DNA of 64,000 bases, from NCBI RefSeq assembly GCF_000224145.3, contig NC_020168.2:5775479-5839478 (forward strand), written 5' to 3'. This document shows positions 38,954 to 49,311 of this stretch, piece by piece; position 1 is the first letter of the stretch, and the number at the start of each line of letters is the position of its first letter. The notes under the pieces are model-generated. The model saw only the letters and a list, made by a program, of their open reading frames with translations, was not told the origin of the DNA and searched no databases. Source of the stretch: Ciona intestinalis. Its lineage: Eukaryota > Chordata > Ascidiacea > Phlebobranchia > Cionidae. A program made the position numbers and the translations under genes.

Positions 38954-41900
38954 TCATGTGCGTTGATGCACAGGATGGCTGGTCATTTCCTCTTGTTTAT
39001 GATGCTTATATTGTGTGGTTTGCGTGGAGAGCGGGCTGTCATGGCCGCTTGATTTCACAACTTCAAATGAAATTTTTGAAGTGGACTTTTTGCTAAAAAA
39101 AAAAAAATAGAGAAATTATGTATAATACATCTTTAAAAAAACAAAAAAAGTTAAAAAAACATTTTTTAATTAACCTATCAGAATTATTATTATAAATTCC
39201 TTTTTCATGATAGACTATGACATTTTAAGATGAAAAATATGTACATAAAACAAACTAATAAATGGTGTTTAATTTCACCTCACCTTTCAGTAACAGACTT
39301 TTGGCTGGGTTTTCCAATTACAGGGAAATCCTTGGTGAGTTGTGATTTGGTCTCATTTGAATTTTGTTGATCTGTCATCATTGATTTGATGATCGGCTCA
39401 CTTCGTTTCGAACCAAGTCCTGTGCCTTGAAACTCCTGTTTCAGGCGAAAAGATAAATACAATACTTTCGTGAGTATCTACTATAGTGAGTATCTACTGA
39501 AGACTGCTTTCAGAAGTCTTTTTATGTATTTGAACAATATACTATGTACAAACGTACAGTTAAGTTATGTGAATGTGGTTTTGAAAATTGTGTCACTAAA
39601 CCTTTAACAATTTTATCCCTAATACTTCGGTCGTGTCACAAAAAGGTTGAAAGAACTGTGTACATGTATCAAACATTACGTACTTGTGGGGGTAGGATTT
39701 GACTCTGGTAGATCTGACTTTGCGATCCTCGCAGACAAGTTTTAGACGAAGAATCATAAAGTTGGTGAGCCATCAACTGATCATGTGAATGAAGAGCAAT
39801 CTTTTGCATCTTGGAAGCTCGTTTTCTCCACTGCATATGTGATGTAAACATTGTTATAAAGGTAACAACAGCATGTAAAACAGCAAGCAACACAGATATA
39901 CTGAACCATAGGCAAAATTTTAAGTATTGAACAACTTCATACAAAACTAGTAAAAAATCACAAACTTAAGTTTTTAAACAGAAACTTTTAACAGAAAAGG
40001 GAGAGCAACTAGTTCTCCAAGTGATCTAGCAAATTCAAAATTCTAACATACAAACATGAATAATTATATGCAAGAGTCTAGGAGAGCAAGAATGTATATT
40101 TAACCTGAAAGAGGAAAAGTCTTCGCTCACAAGATTTGTGTCCGGAGGTTGCAGCAGACTGAAGAGGAGTTTCTCCAAGTTTATCTTCAATGCTGATCAA
40201 GACTCCTAAAAACATGTTTGCAGAAAGACTATTTTATGTTTAGGACAAAAAAATCAAGCTTATGTCGTTAGACTCGTTATATGTCATTATTTAGCACGAA
40301 AAATTAAAATTTTGCATATTATGTGTTTCAAGAGTCAAAATTACTTAAGTGATCATAGGCGATAAACCTTCACCATGTGGATCAGGAATTCTTAAAATCT
40401 ATGTTTTTAAACTATAGTTTTAATAGGTTAACAAAATTAATATAAATAAATGAATAAAACTGGTCTTATCTTCGCATGGTGGGGCATTAACAATCTTTAT
40501 AACACCGATGTTCTGTTTTATACAGTTCGTGCCCGCTCACGACCATGTATGTAAATTTGTAACTGAATTTTTTTTGGATTTTTTCAATACATTACCTGCA
40601 CCATGAGCAAGTAGTAAGTCAACACATTTATCTTGTCCACCAGCTGCAGCTACATGTAACGCATTCCGACCATATTTAGTGGTGGCAGTAATATCAACAC
40701 CTGTGCAATAATATACATGAAACTAATGACAAGTTTTAATGAGATGTCCTCCTAGCATTCTATTGTTTTAAAATCAAAATTTAGTTAAAAGTGATAAAAT
40801 TTAAATTTCAGATCTTAAATTTAGTTTGAGTAAATTTTATGCAATTCGCTAAATTATAGCCATGAAAAAAAGTGATTTATACTCTTTTAACGGCTTAACT
40901 GGTATGATAAAACGTAGTGTGTTTTTGATGTTTTGTCTGCCACCCTGCAACCCTGCAAGACTTCAACAGGAAATGAAACTTTCTGGATGGCAAATAAAAC
41001 ATCAGATTTACATTACTTTTTTATACCGGATGAGCTGTTAAAAGAATAATTACATGTCTGGTAGCAAAAGTAACAGAATAGAGTGATTTAAATCACTTTA
41101 TTCCACCATAATACCTGCTTCAATAAGTGCTTTCATCAGTTCCACGTTTCCTCTATGTGCAGCAATATACAAAGCAATTGCAGCTCGACCGAGAAACCAT
41201 TCTCTTCTTACTTGTGCTGTCATTTGTTCAGTGTTCGGATTCTTAAAATCACTGTCTGCAGTCACGCCCAATTTCAGGACCTAAATAATTACAGTCCTTT
41301 TGACAAAAATTTTTACACCATACTGTTTTAGTGTTTTGTTTCTACATTACATAACTTCAAATTAGAAAATACACAAAAATAAAAACTAAGGATAACAATA
41401 ATATTTACAAACTATTGCTGTTGAAAAATGTTAAACAAATTGTTTAAGGGAACAACACTTTGTCATTATATTTAAAAAATTGTGGCAAACCAAAGCAAAC
41501 AAGACTAAAATACACCTTCCAATTGCCAAGCGGTACATTAGGACAATATTTACTGATTTATAACTTTCAAAAAGAAAGTTAAAGAGAATATCACTAAGAA
41601 CTACATTTGTTTAACATGAAGATAAATGATTCATAAACAAATGTCTTACATCAGGAATGTGACCTTTTGCACTTGCATGTATTAAAGAAGACCATGAAGC
41701 CCAAATCCTGAGAGTTAATCTTGCTCCTGATACAACATCGTGGTGTTTCAATGTACTGTTGTCCTCCATATCACCTAGAAACATGAGAAAACCATTAAGT
41801 TCTGTGGCTGTGGTGGTACAGATTAAAAACGTTCCATGTTGGTAAAGAATCCCCCCACAATGTTATCTGCCACCCAATTTACCCACTAACCTCTTACCCC

Positions 41901-42562
41901 TAACTCCTATAACCACTGAACCCGAACTACTGCCACAACTAGCAATCTCTAACAAAACCCACCAACGAACTACAGGATTCTTCACCAATGCCAAAACTTT
42001 CATATCTCTAAGACTAAAAATATTTCTCTTTGGTTTTAATAAACTTACAAATGATAAACCCAAGTCAAAAGAATATTCAATAGGCCTATATAATACTAAA
42101 ACTAAATCAATAACAGAGCAATGCAACACTATGGTATACTCATTACAACCAAGTATTCAACAGTCAAGACTACAAACAACTTAATAACTAATAGTAAACA
42201 ATTGAAACTAGATTTCCGGTAGAAAATTTTTGTATATTGACTTTATTCCATGTTTGCCTGCGATTTTTTCGGCCGATGAGATTTTTAAATTTTACTAGAA
42301 AAGTAATTTGAACTTCAATTTTTAAGTATATTAGGTAACTTAGGTGTTGTAACAACAGCAGAAGAATAAACTAAATAACTATTACTAATATACCTTCATC
42401 TAAATACATTATTCTTTGCAAGTGTGTGGGTATGCCAACAAGCAACTCTAACTTGATTTTCAATTCCTTAATATTGGTTGAGTTACAGACATCTTTGATT
42501 GGGAAAACTTCATTGGTTTCCACGGAATATACTTCAACAACGAAATGTCTGTTAGAGGCCAT
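38954..42562 (-). CDS. ANKUB1: ANKUB1-like protein (ubiquitin-like plus ankyrin repeats), 8 exons
   Basis: Exons, - strand: 42562-42394, 41774-41650, 41280-41115, 40700-40596, 40205-40105, 39830-39684, 39435-39284, 39092-38954 (TGA). These sum to 1104 nt, or 367 aa, with all phases consistent. The N-terminal ~95 residues look ubiquitin-like (VEVYSVETNEVFPI, LKIKLELLVGIP, ARLTLRIWASW). Ankyrin repeats follow at about 126-153 (ALYIAAHRGNVELMKALIEAG), 158-187 (NALHVAAAGGQDKCVDLLLAHG) and 192-220. A Lys/Gln/Ser-rich C-terminus has no known motif. The layout and the RxxALYIAA phrase resemble vertebrate ANKUB1, whose molecular role is poorly known. It is probably shorter than the vertebrate protein. 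It lies 453 bp upstream of SIRT7 and 662 bp downstream of HSPA9. Confidence 0.75.
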
Positions 42563-43218
42563 TTCAATGTGGTTTAATGCTTAGTTTTGTGTGTTTTCTA
42601 ACCCCTATACAGACTGTTACCTAAATTACAGTTGAAAAGAGTTTACAAAATTGGCCAACATTAGATTTACAACAGTTGTGTGTTAAATTCTTATATTTTG
42701 TGGACTTATTGTGAACTAAGAGTAATTACCAATTTCTTGCAACAAAAAGTTTTTATACACTAAATACAATGAAACGTATTTCTGGTTTTGGCGTTGAATC
42801 AAATAAAATATAACCATGTACACAATACTACCACTGTTGCAAATTCGAATAGGAAAATATAATTTGGTGATTGTATTTTGTTTTGTGGATAATTTAATAG
42901 GTAGCGTGATACCATGACTTTTTCTTATAAACATGAGAACTACTTTGTATTTAAAACAAAGGTATAACTGTTCAAACAATTGAAACTTTAACAGTAAAAA
43001 GCAGCTTTAACACTATAGAATAAACCATTTGTGTGAGTGCACTTTTAAGTACAGGTGAGAAATGAAAAAGTACACCCAAAGCAAAGCCAACATCCAACTT
43101 TTGCAATTGGTAAAAATTAAGTGATAGTTACAGGTTGTTTGATAGTTTGTACACCAAATGCCATGGTTAGCGTCATACAACATATTGGATTTCTTAAGTG
43201 GAAGAATTTTAAAAATAG

Positions 43219-43229
43219 TTTATTTTATT
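43219..43229 (-). terminator. HSPA9: HSPA9 poly(A) signals overlapping the stop codon
   Basis: On the - strand the sequence is CAATAAAATAAAC. The TAA stop (43225-43227) lies inside the first AATAAA, with a second hexamer overlapping just after it. If used, the first would give almost no 3' UTR. Confidence 0.55.
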
Positions 43230-45276
43230 GCTGTTGCTTTTTTTGGTCATCTGATGAATCTGAAGAAGTTTCTTGCGAAGAACTTTCCGAGCTTCCTCCA
43301 CTTTGTTCTTTCTCAGCAGCCATCTTTTTATACGCCATTTCAAAAAGTTTCAAGCTCTTTTGTTGCAAACCGGAGAAGCCTTCACGAATTACTTCAACCG
43401 ACTGTGTGTCTTTGTTGGCAAGGATCTCGCGCACTTTGGTGATCTCTTCCTTGATCTGCTCACACTCGTCCTGTGGAAGTTGATCTTTGAACTCTTCCAT
43501 TTTGGTCTCTGTGTCATGGATAACATTTTCTGCTTGATTGACAATTTCAACTTTTTCTTTTCTCTGTTTATCTTCCTCCGCATACTCTTCTGCTCGTTTG
43601 ATCATGTTTTCAATTTCATCCTTGCTAAGTCCTCCTGATGATTGGATTACAATCTGCTGTTCTCTTCCAGTTCCCTTGTCTTTGGCAGACACATTCACAA
43701 TGCCGTTGGCATCGATATCAAAAGTAACCTCAACTTGGGGGACACCGCGGGGTGCTGGTGGAATACCGACGAGTTGGAATTGTCCGAGCATTTTGTTGTC
43801 AAGAGCCATTTCTCTTTCACCTTGATGGACTTTAATTTCTACTTGTGTTTGACCATCAGCAGCGGTGCTAAAGACCTGGCTTTTTTTAGTTGGAATTGTA
43901 GTGTTACGTGTGATCAATTTAGTAAAAACGCCGCCGAGAGTTTCAATACCAAGGGACAGAGGTGTCACATCAAGTAGAAGGACATCCGTAACATTTCCAG
44001 CAAGCACACCACCTTGGATGGCAGCCCCCATTGCTACAGCTTCATCAGGATTCACGGCCTTGCTGGCTTGCTTTCCAAATATAGATTGAACAGTGAACTG
44101 AACCTTAGGCATCCTGGTCATGCCACCAACAAGAATAATTTCACCAATGTCACTCTTGGACACTTCTGCATCTTGAATGGCCTTTTCACACGGTTGCACA
44201 GTACGTTTGATCAATCCACCAACAAGTTGTTCCAACTGGGATCTCGACATTTTCAAATTCATGTGTTTTGGGCCGCTTGCATCCATGGTAAGGTATGGTA
44301 AGTTGATATCAGTTTGTAACGACGATGAGAGTTCCATTTTCGCTTTTTCAGCTGCTTCCTTTACCCTCTGAATCGCCATTTTGTCTTTCTTTAAATCCAC
44401 ACCTTGATCACGTAAAAACTCTTTCACCAAATGCTCTACAAGAACATTGTCAAAATCTTCACCTCCAAGAAGAGTATCTCCATTTGTTGACTTTACTTCA
44501 AACACACCCTTCTGAATTTCAAGCAATGAAATATCGAAGGTACCACCACCAAGGTCGTACACGGCTATAATTTTATCTTCTGACTTATCCATGCCATAAG
44601 CAAGGGCAGCCGCTGTAGGTTCATTGATAACACGTAGAACATTCAACCCAGAAATCTGGCCGGCATCCTTTGTAGCTTGACGTTGAGAATCATTAAAGTA
44701 AGCCGGAACTGTTACTACTGCGTTTTTGACTGGTTGATTAAGGTAACTCTCTGCAGTCTCCTTCATTTTTGTTAAAACAAAGGCGCCGATCTGCGATGGA
44801 GAATAACGCTTGCCATCTGTTCCTTCAACCCAAGCATCGCCGTTAGTTGCTTTGACAATTTTAAAAGTAGAGGTTTTTAATTCTTTTTGTATTTCGGCAT
44901 CATCAAATCGTCTACCAATAAGACGCTTGGTTGCATAAAATGTATTACCGGGATTGGTCACTGCTTGTCTTCTAGCTGGTGTGCCTGCAAGTCGCTCTCC
45001 TTCTGGGGTAAACGCAATTACAGATGGAGTGGTTCGAGATCCTTCAGCATTTTCAAGTACTTTCGCTTGTTTCCCGTCCATCACAGCAACACATGAATTG
45101 GTCGTTCCAAGATCAATTCCAACAACAGCTCCTCGCACTGCTTCGGATGCAAAGGAGCGGCCGATAAAACGATTAGGCAATGTTGCATTATGTGATTGAA
45201 CGTGATAACCTCTGTGGAGACCTTGAACTAACTTTTTATGTTGCAGGCGCACAGACCGACAAACTGTATTCAGCAT
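43225..45276 (-). CDS. HSPA9: Mitochondrial HSP70 (mortalin/HSPA9), intronless
   Basis: This is a mitochondrial matrix ATP-dependent chaperone that powers protein import and folding and assists Fe-S cluster assembly. A single 683-aa reading frame begins with an Arg-rich, acid-free presequence of about 45 residues ([14 protein letters not shown]). The ATPase domain then carries [16 protein letters not shown], the [15 protein letters not shown] phosphate loop and [12 protein letters not shown]. The substrate-binding domain contains [14 protein letters not shown]. The C-terminus is Ser/Gln-rich and lacks the EEVD motif of cytosolic HSP70. Length matches the family (about 680). Vertebrate orthologues have many introns, so the lack of introns here suggests intron loss or retroposition, but the frame is intact. 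Confidence 0.97.
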   Translation of the reverse strand: MLNTVCRSVRLQHKKLVQGLHRGYHVQSHNATLPNRFIGRSFASEAVRGAVVGIDLGTTNSCVAVMDGKQAKVLENAEGSRTTPSVIAFTPEGERLAGTPARRQAVTNPGNTFYATKRLIGRRFDDAEIQKELKTSTFKIVKATNGDAWVEGTDGKRYSPSQIGAFVLTKMKETAESYLNQPVKNAVVTVPAYFNDSQRQATKDAGQISGLNVLRVINEPTAAALAYGMDKSEDKIIAVYDLGGGTFDISLLEIQKGVFEVKSTNGDTLLGGEDFDNVLVEHLVKEFLRDQGVDLKKDKMAIQRVKEAAEKAKMELSSSLQTDINLPYLTMDASGPKHMNLKMSRSQLEQLVGGLIKRTVQPCEKAIQDAEVSKSDIGEIILVGGMTRMPKVQFTVQSIFGKQASKAVNPDEAVAMGAAIQGGVLAGNVTDVLLLDVTPLSLGIETLGGVFTKLITRNTTIPTKKSQVFSTAADGQTQVEIKVHQGEREMALDNKMLGQFQLVGIPPAPRGVPQVEVTFDIDANGIVNVSAKDKGTGREQQIVIQSSGGLSKDEIENMIKRAEEYAEEDKQRKEKVEIVNQAENVIHDTETKMEEFKDQLPQDECEQIKEEITKVREILANKDTQSVEVIREGFSGLQQKSLKLFEMAYKKMAAEKEQSGGSSESSSQETSSDSSDDQKKQQQ

Positions 45277-45841
45277 TTTTATTGAAAATAATTAATAAAG
45301 CAAGCACGAAGAAACCTACACAATATTCTGCGTCAAGAATTTACAGTTTAAAAAATACGAATAAAATAACGAGACTAAACTAATAATCGATTTTTAAAGT
45401 ATAACCCTCAATGTTACACAACCCACGATACAAAATACTGCACAGTTAAGCTCTTCCACCACACGTAAATACCTGTACACGTGAAACACAGCATAGCAAC
45501 AAGCTTGCGAAACTGGGACATCATTCTCGACCTTTCGTTTTTACGAAAACGTGCGAAATGACGCAACATCCTTTCAACTTTATTGTCATAGAAATCACAT
45601 TAAACAAAACCACTAAAAAAACAAAGCGATTAAAATCAAACTTAAAGCTTAAACAGAGAGTACTATGCTTAAATATATATTTTACTGTGAAGGGGTGATT
45701 ATTTTAGAGTTATTTAAAACGACACAAAAAGAATAATCATTTGAAAGGACGTAGTTTACTTATATTTCCACCTAATCTCGAATATGTGTGTTGTAGACAA
45801 AAAATATTGGACCGCTTGCACAGTTGGTTATTGTGAACAAC

Positions 45842-46305
45842 ATCAACACCAGAGTCGTATAAACACCGAGTAGTCCAACTGCCGTCTATGTGTGTCCAAA
45901 ATAGAGCAAAAGTGGTGACTTTGACAATGGGTTTAAACGAACTTGTTAAGTTTTGTTTGTGTTTTCCTATTGTGGGAAGGTGTAAAACAGCTTCTATTTA
46001 CCTTACCAAACATTTTTTAGAAAAAATGTATAAATTTAGCGGCATTAAATGACTAAAATGTCGCAAATCAACCGCTTCTAATTCTAATTTTTGACTTTTT
46101 TTGACACAGAAAACAAATAACACATGTTTTTTACATTTTTCAACCTTTAAATTTGTTTTTAGGCCCAAGTTTTTCTGTAATTTACCGAAAAACATACATT
46201 TTCCCTATACCTACTGTGTTATTTTGGACCCAAATTGCCGTTCAATTTGTGTTTTACGTAACAATGGGTTGGACTACTCGGTATTTCTATGGCTCTGATC
46301 AACAC
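45842..46305. mobile_element. hAT-like non-autonomous element with 8-bp TSD
   Basis: The element body is 45850-46297 (448 bp). Its termini are inverted: the left end reads CAGAGTCGTATAAACACCG and the reverse-complemented right end reads CAGAGCCATAGAAATACCG. About 26 of the first 30 positions match, including ACCGAGTAGTCCAAC. Both sides carry a perfect 8-bp target-site duplication, ATCAACAC (45842-45849 and 46298-46305). CAGAG-type termini with 8-bp duplications are hallmarks of hAT transposons. There is no transposase, so it is non-autonomous. The right duplication contains the stop codon of the GT31-A gene. Confidence 0.85.
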
Positions 46306-47965
46306 CAGTGTATTTTGAAGACTTCTAATTTGTTAACCATTGAGAGGTGCACCCTCTGCATATTTTGTTTTCTGTATTCCAAAGTCGTTAGAGATGTTTG
46401 ATAATGCTGTGCGAAACGATATTTGTGTCCCACAATGTTACTATCGCCTCTGCCAAGTCGGTCTCTTACTATCCCAGTAAACCAAACATCCTCAGCTCTC
46501 AACATTCCATGATCGCAGGTTAAATCGTAAATATCTTTAGCTAAAGCCATAGGTATTACATACATTGGGCCCGAGCAGAACGTAGGAAATGTGCTTGGCG
46601 CATACTCTTCGATTGAGACGTAATTTTTATCATTTATTCCGCGCTGCGGTACATCCCGGACACGATGCTCCTCCCCGCATATAATTGGAAATTGTTCAAA
46701 TGCATTCTTTTTTCTTCCGTTTTCATGCGCCGATACGTCGTTCAAAATGTCTTTAAGATTTTTTGATAACTCAAAGAAATCAACCGCTACGTCATCGTCA
46801 GTTTTGCTTATGATAATTTGCGTTGTTAGGTTCTCACTAGCCCATTGTAGTAGCGCAAGTGTCTTATATACCAAATTCCTATCAATATAAGTTATTTGAG
46901 TTATATGTACGNNNNNNNNNNNNNNNNNNNNNNNNNNNNNNNNNNNNNNNNNNNNNNNNNNTAGTCGTAGAACAACACATCTCCGTGCTCTTCAGACTCT
47001 TTTATAATCTTCAAGTTCGTATTCTCATCAGTTGATTTTCCGACAACGAAGACATGTTTTATAGAAAGACCGTTTACAAATGAAATCGAACCCGAGGTTT
47101 CTCTGATTATTTGCCTTGCGAAGAAGTTTGGTGCAGATGATACAACGAAGTTCACAAGCGAGACGGTAGTACTTTCTGTAAAATGTAAGAAACTGATATT
47201 ATATATAGAATGTTATTCGCAGAATATTATACGCACTTTGATAAAAAGTGCAACATGCGCAATCACCATCTATAATGGGCTTAATCTTTATACAGGCTAC
47301 AGCAGTGAATAAAGTGGTTTACCTTTCAGTGTCATGCATTTTATTTCTTTGTTAGTACTGTTTAATTTTTGCTCAGTCGGCTCAGTTATATAGGAGAACT
47401 TTTTCTTGCATATTGGTGTATGGATAGAGAATGATTTGGTAGTTTCTGTTGTTGTTTCAACATGCAAGACTTCTGATCCGATATTAAAAGGTTTTAAACG
47501 CCCGTTATGCATTCCCGCCTCTTTGGGTTTTGTTTTTATGGCCAATGGACACAACGTTTTCAATTCTGTAGATTTCGGTTGCGAAACAAATTTGTACCTT
47601 GAATAAAACAAGAACTGGTTAAGCAAGAGAGCGTAAATGTAATGAATATGTATCCTATAGATAATAATATATACATACGACTTAGCACAAACAACTAATA
47701 GCGACATTGTTCATTTTACAAATAGAAAACTGAGTCAATGTTGACACGAGGTTATATAGGTATATCAGCCACTTGTTTATCTGGTAATGTCATGAAAACA
47801 GTTCAAAAACTCTTGTCACAGCAGATTATAGACATTCATTCCACTTGCTAATCACAACCATACATATTACCATACACATCAACTTTTTACTCACCGCCAT
47901 ATGAATTGAAATAATATTAGAACAAAACATCCTATAAACACAAATTTACGAAGGTGTATTCTCAT
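46299..47965 (-). CDS. GT31 beta-1,3-glycosyltransferase, paralogue A (gap in exon 3)
   Basis: Golgi type II membrane glycosyltransferase of the beta-1,3-galactosyl/N-acetylglucosaminyltransferase family (GT31). Exons, - strand: 47965-47895, 47597-47323, 47175 to about 46947, 46878-46299 (TGA). The end of exon 3 is hidden by the N run at 46912-46961; a 229-nt exon, as in paralogue B, would keep the frame (about 384 aa). Exon 1 encodes a signal anchor (FVFIGCFVLILFQFIW). The metal-binding DxD motif is in SKTDDDVAVDF, and the GT31 motif EDVWFTG is near the C-terminus. The acceptor sugar and linkage cannot be told. The stop codon lies in the target duplication of the hAT-like element, so the 3' UTR starts in a transposon. 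An ATG at 47707 inside intron 1 opens an alternative N-terminus. Confidence 0.88.
46912..46961. other. Assembly gap (50 N) in GT31-A
   Basis: This run of 50 N removes the 3' end of exon 3 and its donor site. The true length may differ from 50. Confidence 0.99.
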
Positions 47966-48587
47966 ATTTTTAATTGGTCTGGTCTTGTTTGGTATATGCT
48001 GCTTGCTTCTGTCTTTCTTATTACTAAACGAGCCGAAATGCAAAATGACATCTTCAGGAAATACCTCCACGACGCATACCTATACAATATTAACCAAGGC
48101 GTTATTGTAGTTAAATGACAGCATAATTCATTAATGGTTTGCTTCGAAATAGACAAACATTTCTACGTCCTTGATAACCCGACGGACGCCTGACGAAGAC
48201 ATGCGATAAAACCAACAAAACACAAGTCAAGATAAAAGTTTAATTGTAAATAGGTTTTTACCATGATGATAAACATAATATTACAGTGGTTTTATAAAGC
48301 TTATCGTTGTTATATTTGCCACGCAAATTTGTAATAAAAAATAGTAAATTATTTTTTATACTGAATATGAATGAAGAAAAGCAGAGGCGATTTAATTTCT
48401 TGAGCACACAATAGGCCCGCATATATATACTTATACAACCCACGGGGTCGTTGACAACCTAATTTATAAAATAACTGCCTCGAAATAGACAAACATTTCT
48501 TGGTCCTTGATATATAAAACGCCGCCTGACGAAGTCATGCGATAAAACCAACAAAACACAAGTCAAGGTAATAGTTTTAATTGTATA

Positions 48588-48747
48588 TGTGCTACGGAGC
48601 ACAGTTGGTAAGCGCGCCTGCCTCTAACCCAGAAGTAATGGGTTCGAGGCTCGCCACCGCTACCATTGTGGGCAGACACTTAACGGCAAACCCAGTGGTC
48701 ACTTACGGGCTTTCCAAATTACCTTCCAAATACACATAAAAAAAAAG
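48588..48747 (+). mobile_element. tRNA-derived SINE
   Basis: It has an internal Pol III promoter: an A-box-like agttggtaagcgcg at about 48603 and a B box gggttcgaggctc at about 48640. A tRNA-unrelated tail of about 80 bp ends in an A9 run. The acceptor arms do not pair as in a true tRNA. It is inserted in unit 2 of the tandem duplication and is absent from unit 1. Confidence 0.75.
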
Positions 48748-48797
48748 NNNNNNNNNNNNNNNNNNNNNNNNNNNNNNNNNNNNNNNNNNNNNNNNNN
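48748..48797. other. Assembly gap (50 N)
   Basis: This run of 50 N immediately follows the SINE poly-A tract. The repeat and homopolymer probably broke the assembly. Confidence 0.99.
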
Positions 48798-49090
48798 AGT
48801 AAGATTTCAATATGTGATGAAGGTATAATATTACAGTGATTTTAAAAGTTTATTGTGATTATGCTTTCCACGTAAAACAGCGAAGTATAATCATAAATAT
48901 ATATACATATATACTAAACATAAATAAAGAAAATCAGAAGAGATTTAATTTCTTGATGTGCGCACAATGCTGAACCAGCACATCATGCCCCGATCTATAA
49001 GCGGCCTCGTCGACCTAACGTAGATGTAGGCTTTACTGGCTAATACGCAAAGATAATAATGGTAAATAAGTTTCGCTGTTAAAGTGGCAA

Positions 49091-49289
49091 CTATAGCATG
49101 GGGAAGTGGGAATGGATTTTCACTCTATTTTCTCGACCCATTTGGTAGTAAACAAGGAACGTTCAAAAAAGTAACATAAATCCGAATTCCTATGACTTCC
49201 ATAGACCATTGTTAATTGTTTAAAACACGATCAGATTGGATTTGGTTATTATTGCTAAAAGCGTCTCATCTCCACCCACCCTGCTATAT
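49091..49289. mobile_element. MITE-like repeat, copy 8
   Basis: It runs from ctatagcatggggaagtggg to ctcatctccacccaccctgctatata, with interior catttggtagtaaacaagg and gttaattgtttaaaacacgatcag. It lies just downstream of the GT31-B stop (49312) and may be part of its 3' UTR. Confidence 0.75.
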
Positions 49290-49311
49290 AAAAAGTGTTG
49301 TTATGGTATTC

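Larger units (their letters stand above)
48144..49025. repeat. Imperfect tandem duplication, two units
   Basis: Unit 1 (48144 to about 48465) and unit 2 (48481 to about 49025) share several ordered blocks: cgaaatagacaaacattt, catgcgataaaaccaacaaa, atattacagtg-ttt and gatttaatttcttga. Unit 2 is longer because it holds a tRNA-derived SINE and an assembly gap. The region lies between the two GT31 paralogues and may be a by-product of their duplication. Confidence 0.75.

Noticed and set aside
38954-42562. Ankyrin gene as Sowah, the usual Irx neighbour
   Set aside because: It has an N-terminal ubiquitin-like region and an ANKUB1-like ankyrin layout, not the Sowah arrangement, and it is separated from Irx by SIRT7.
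43121-44570. Several + strand open frames opposite HSPA9
   Set aside because: They are antisense shadows of a long, codon-biased coding exon.
48588-48660. Possible tRNA gene
   Set aside because: A and B boxes are present, but the acceptor stem does not pair and a tRNA-unrelated tail with poly-A follows, as in a SINE.
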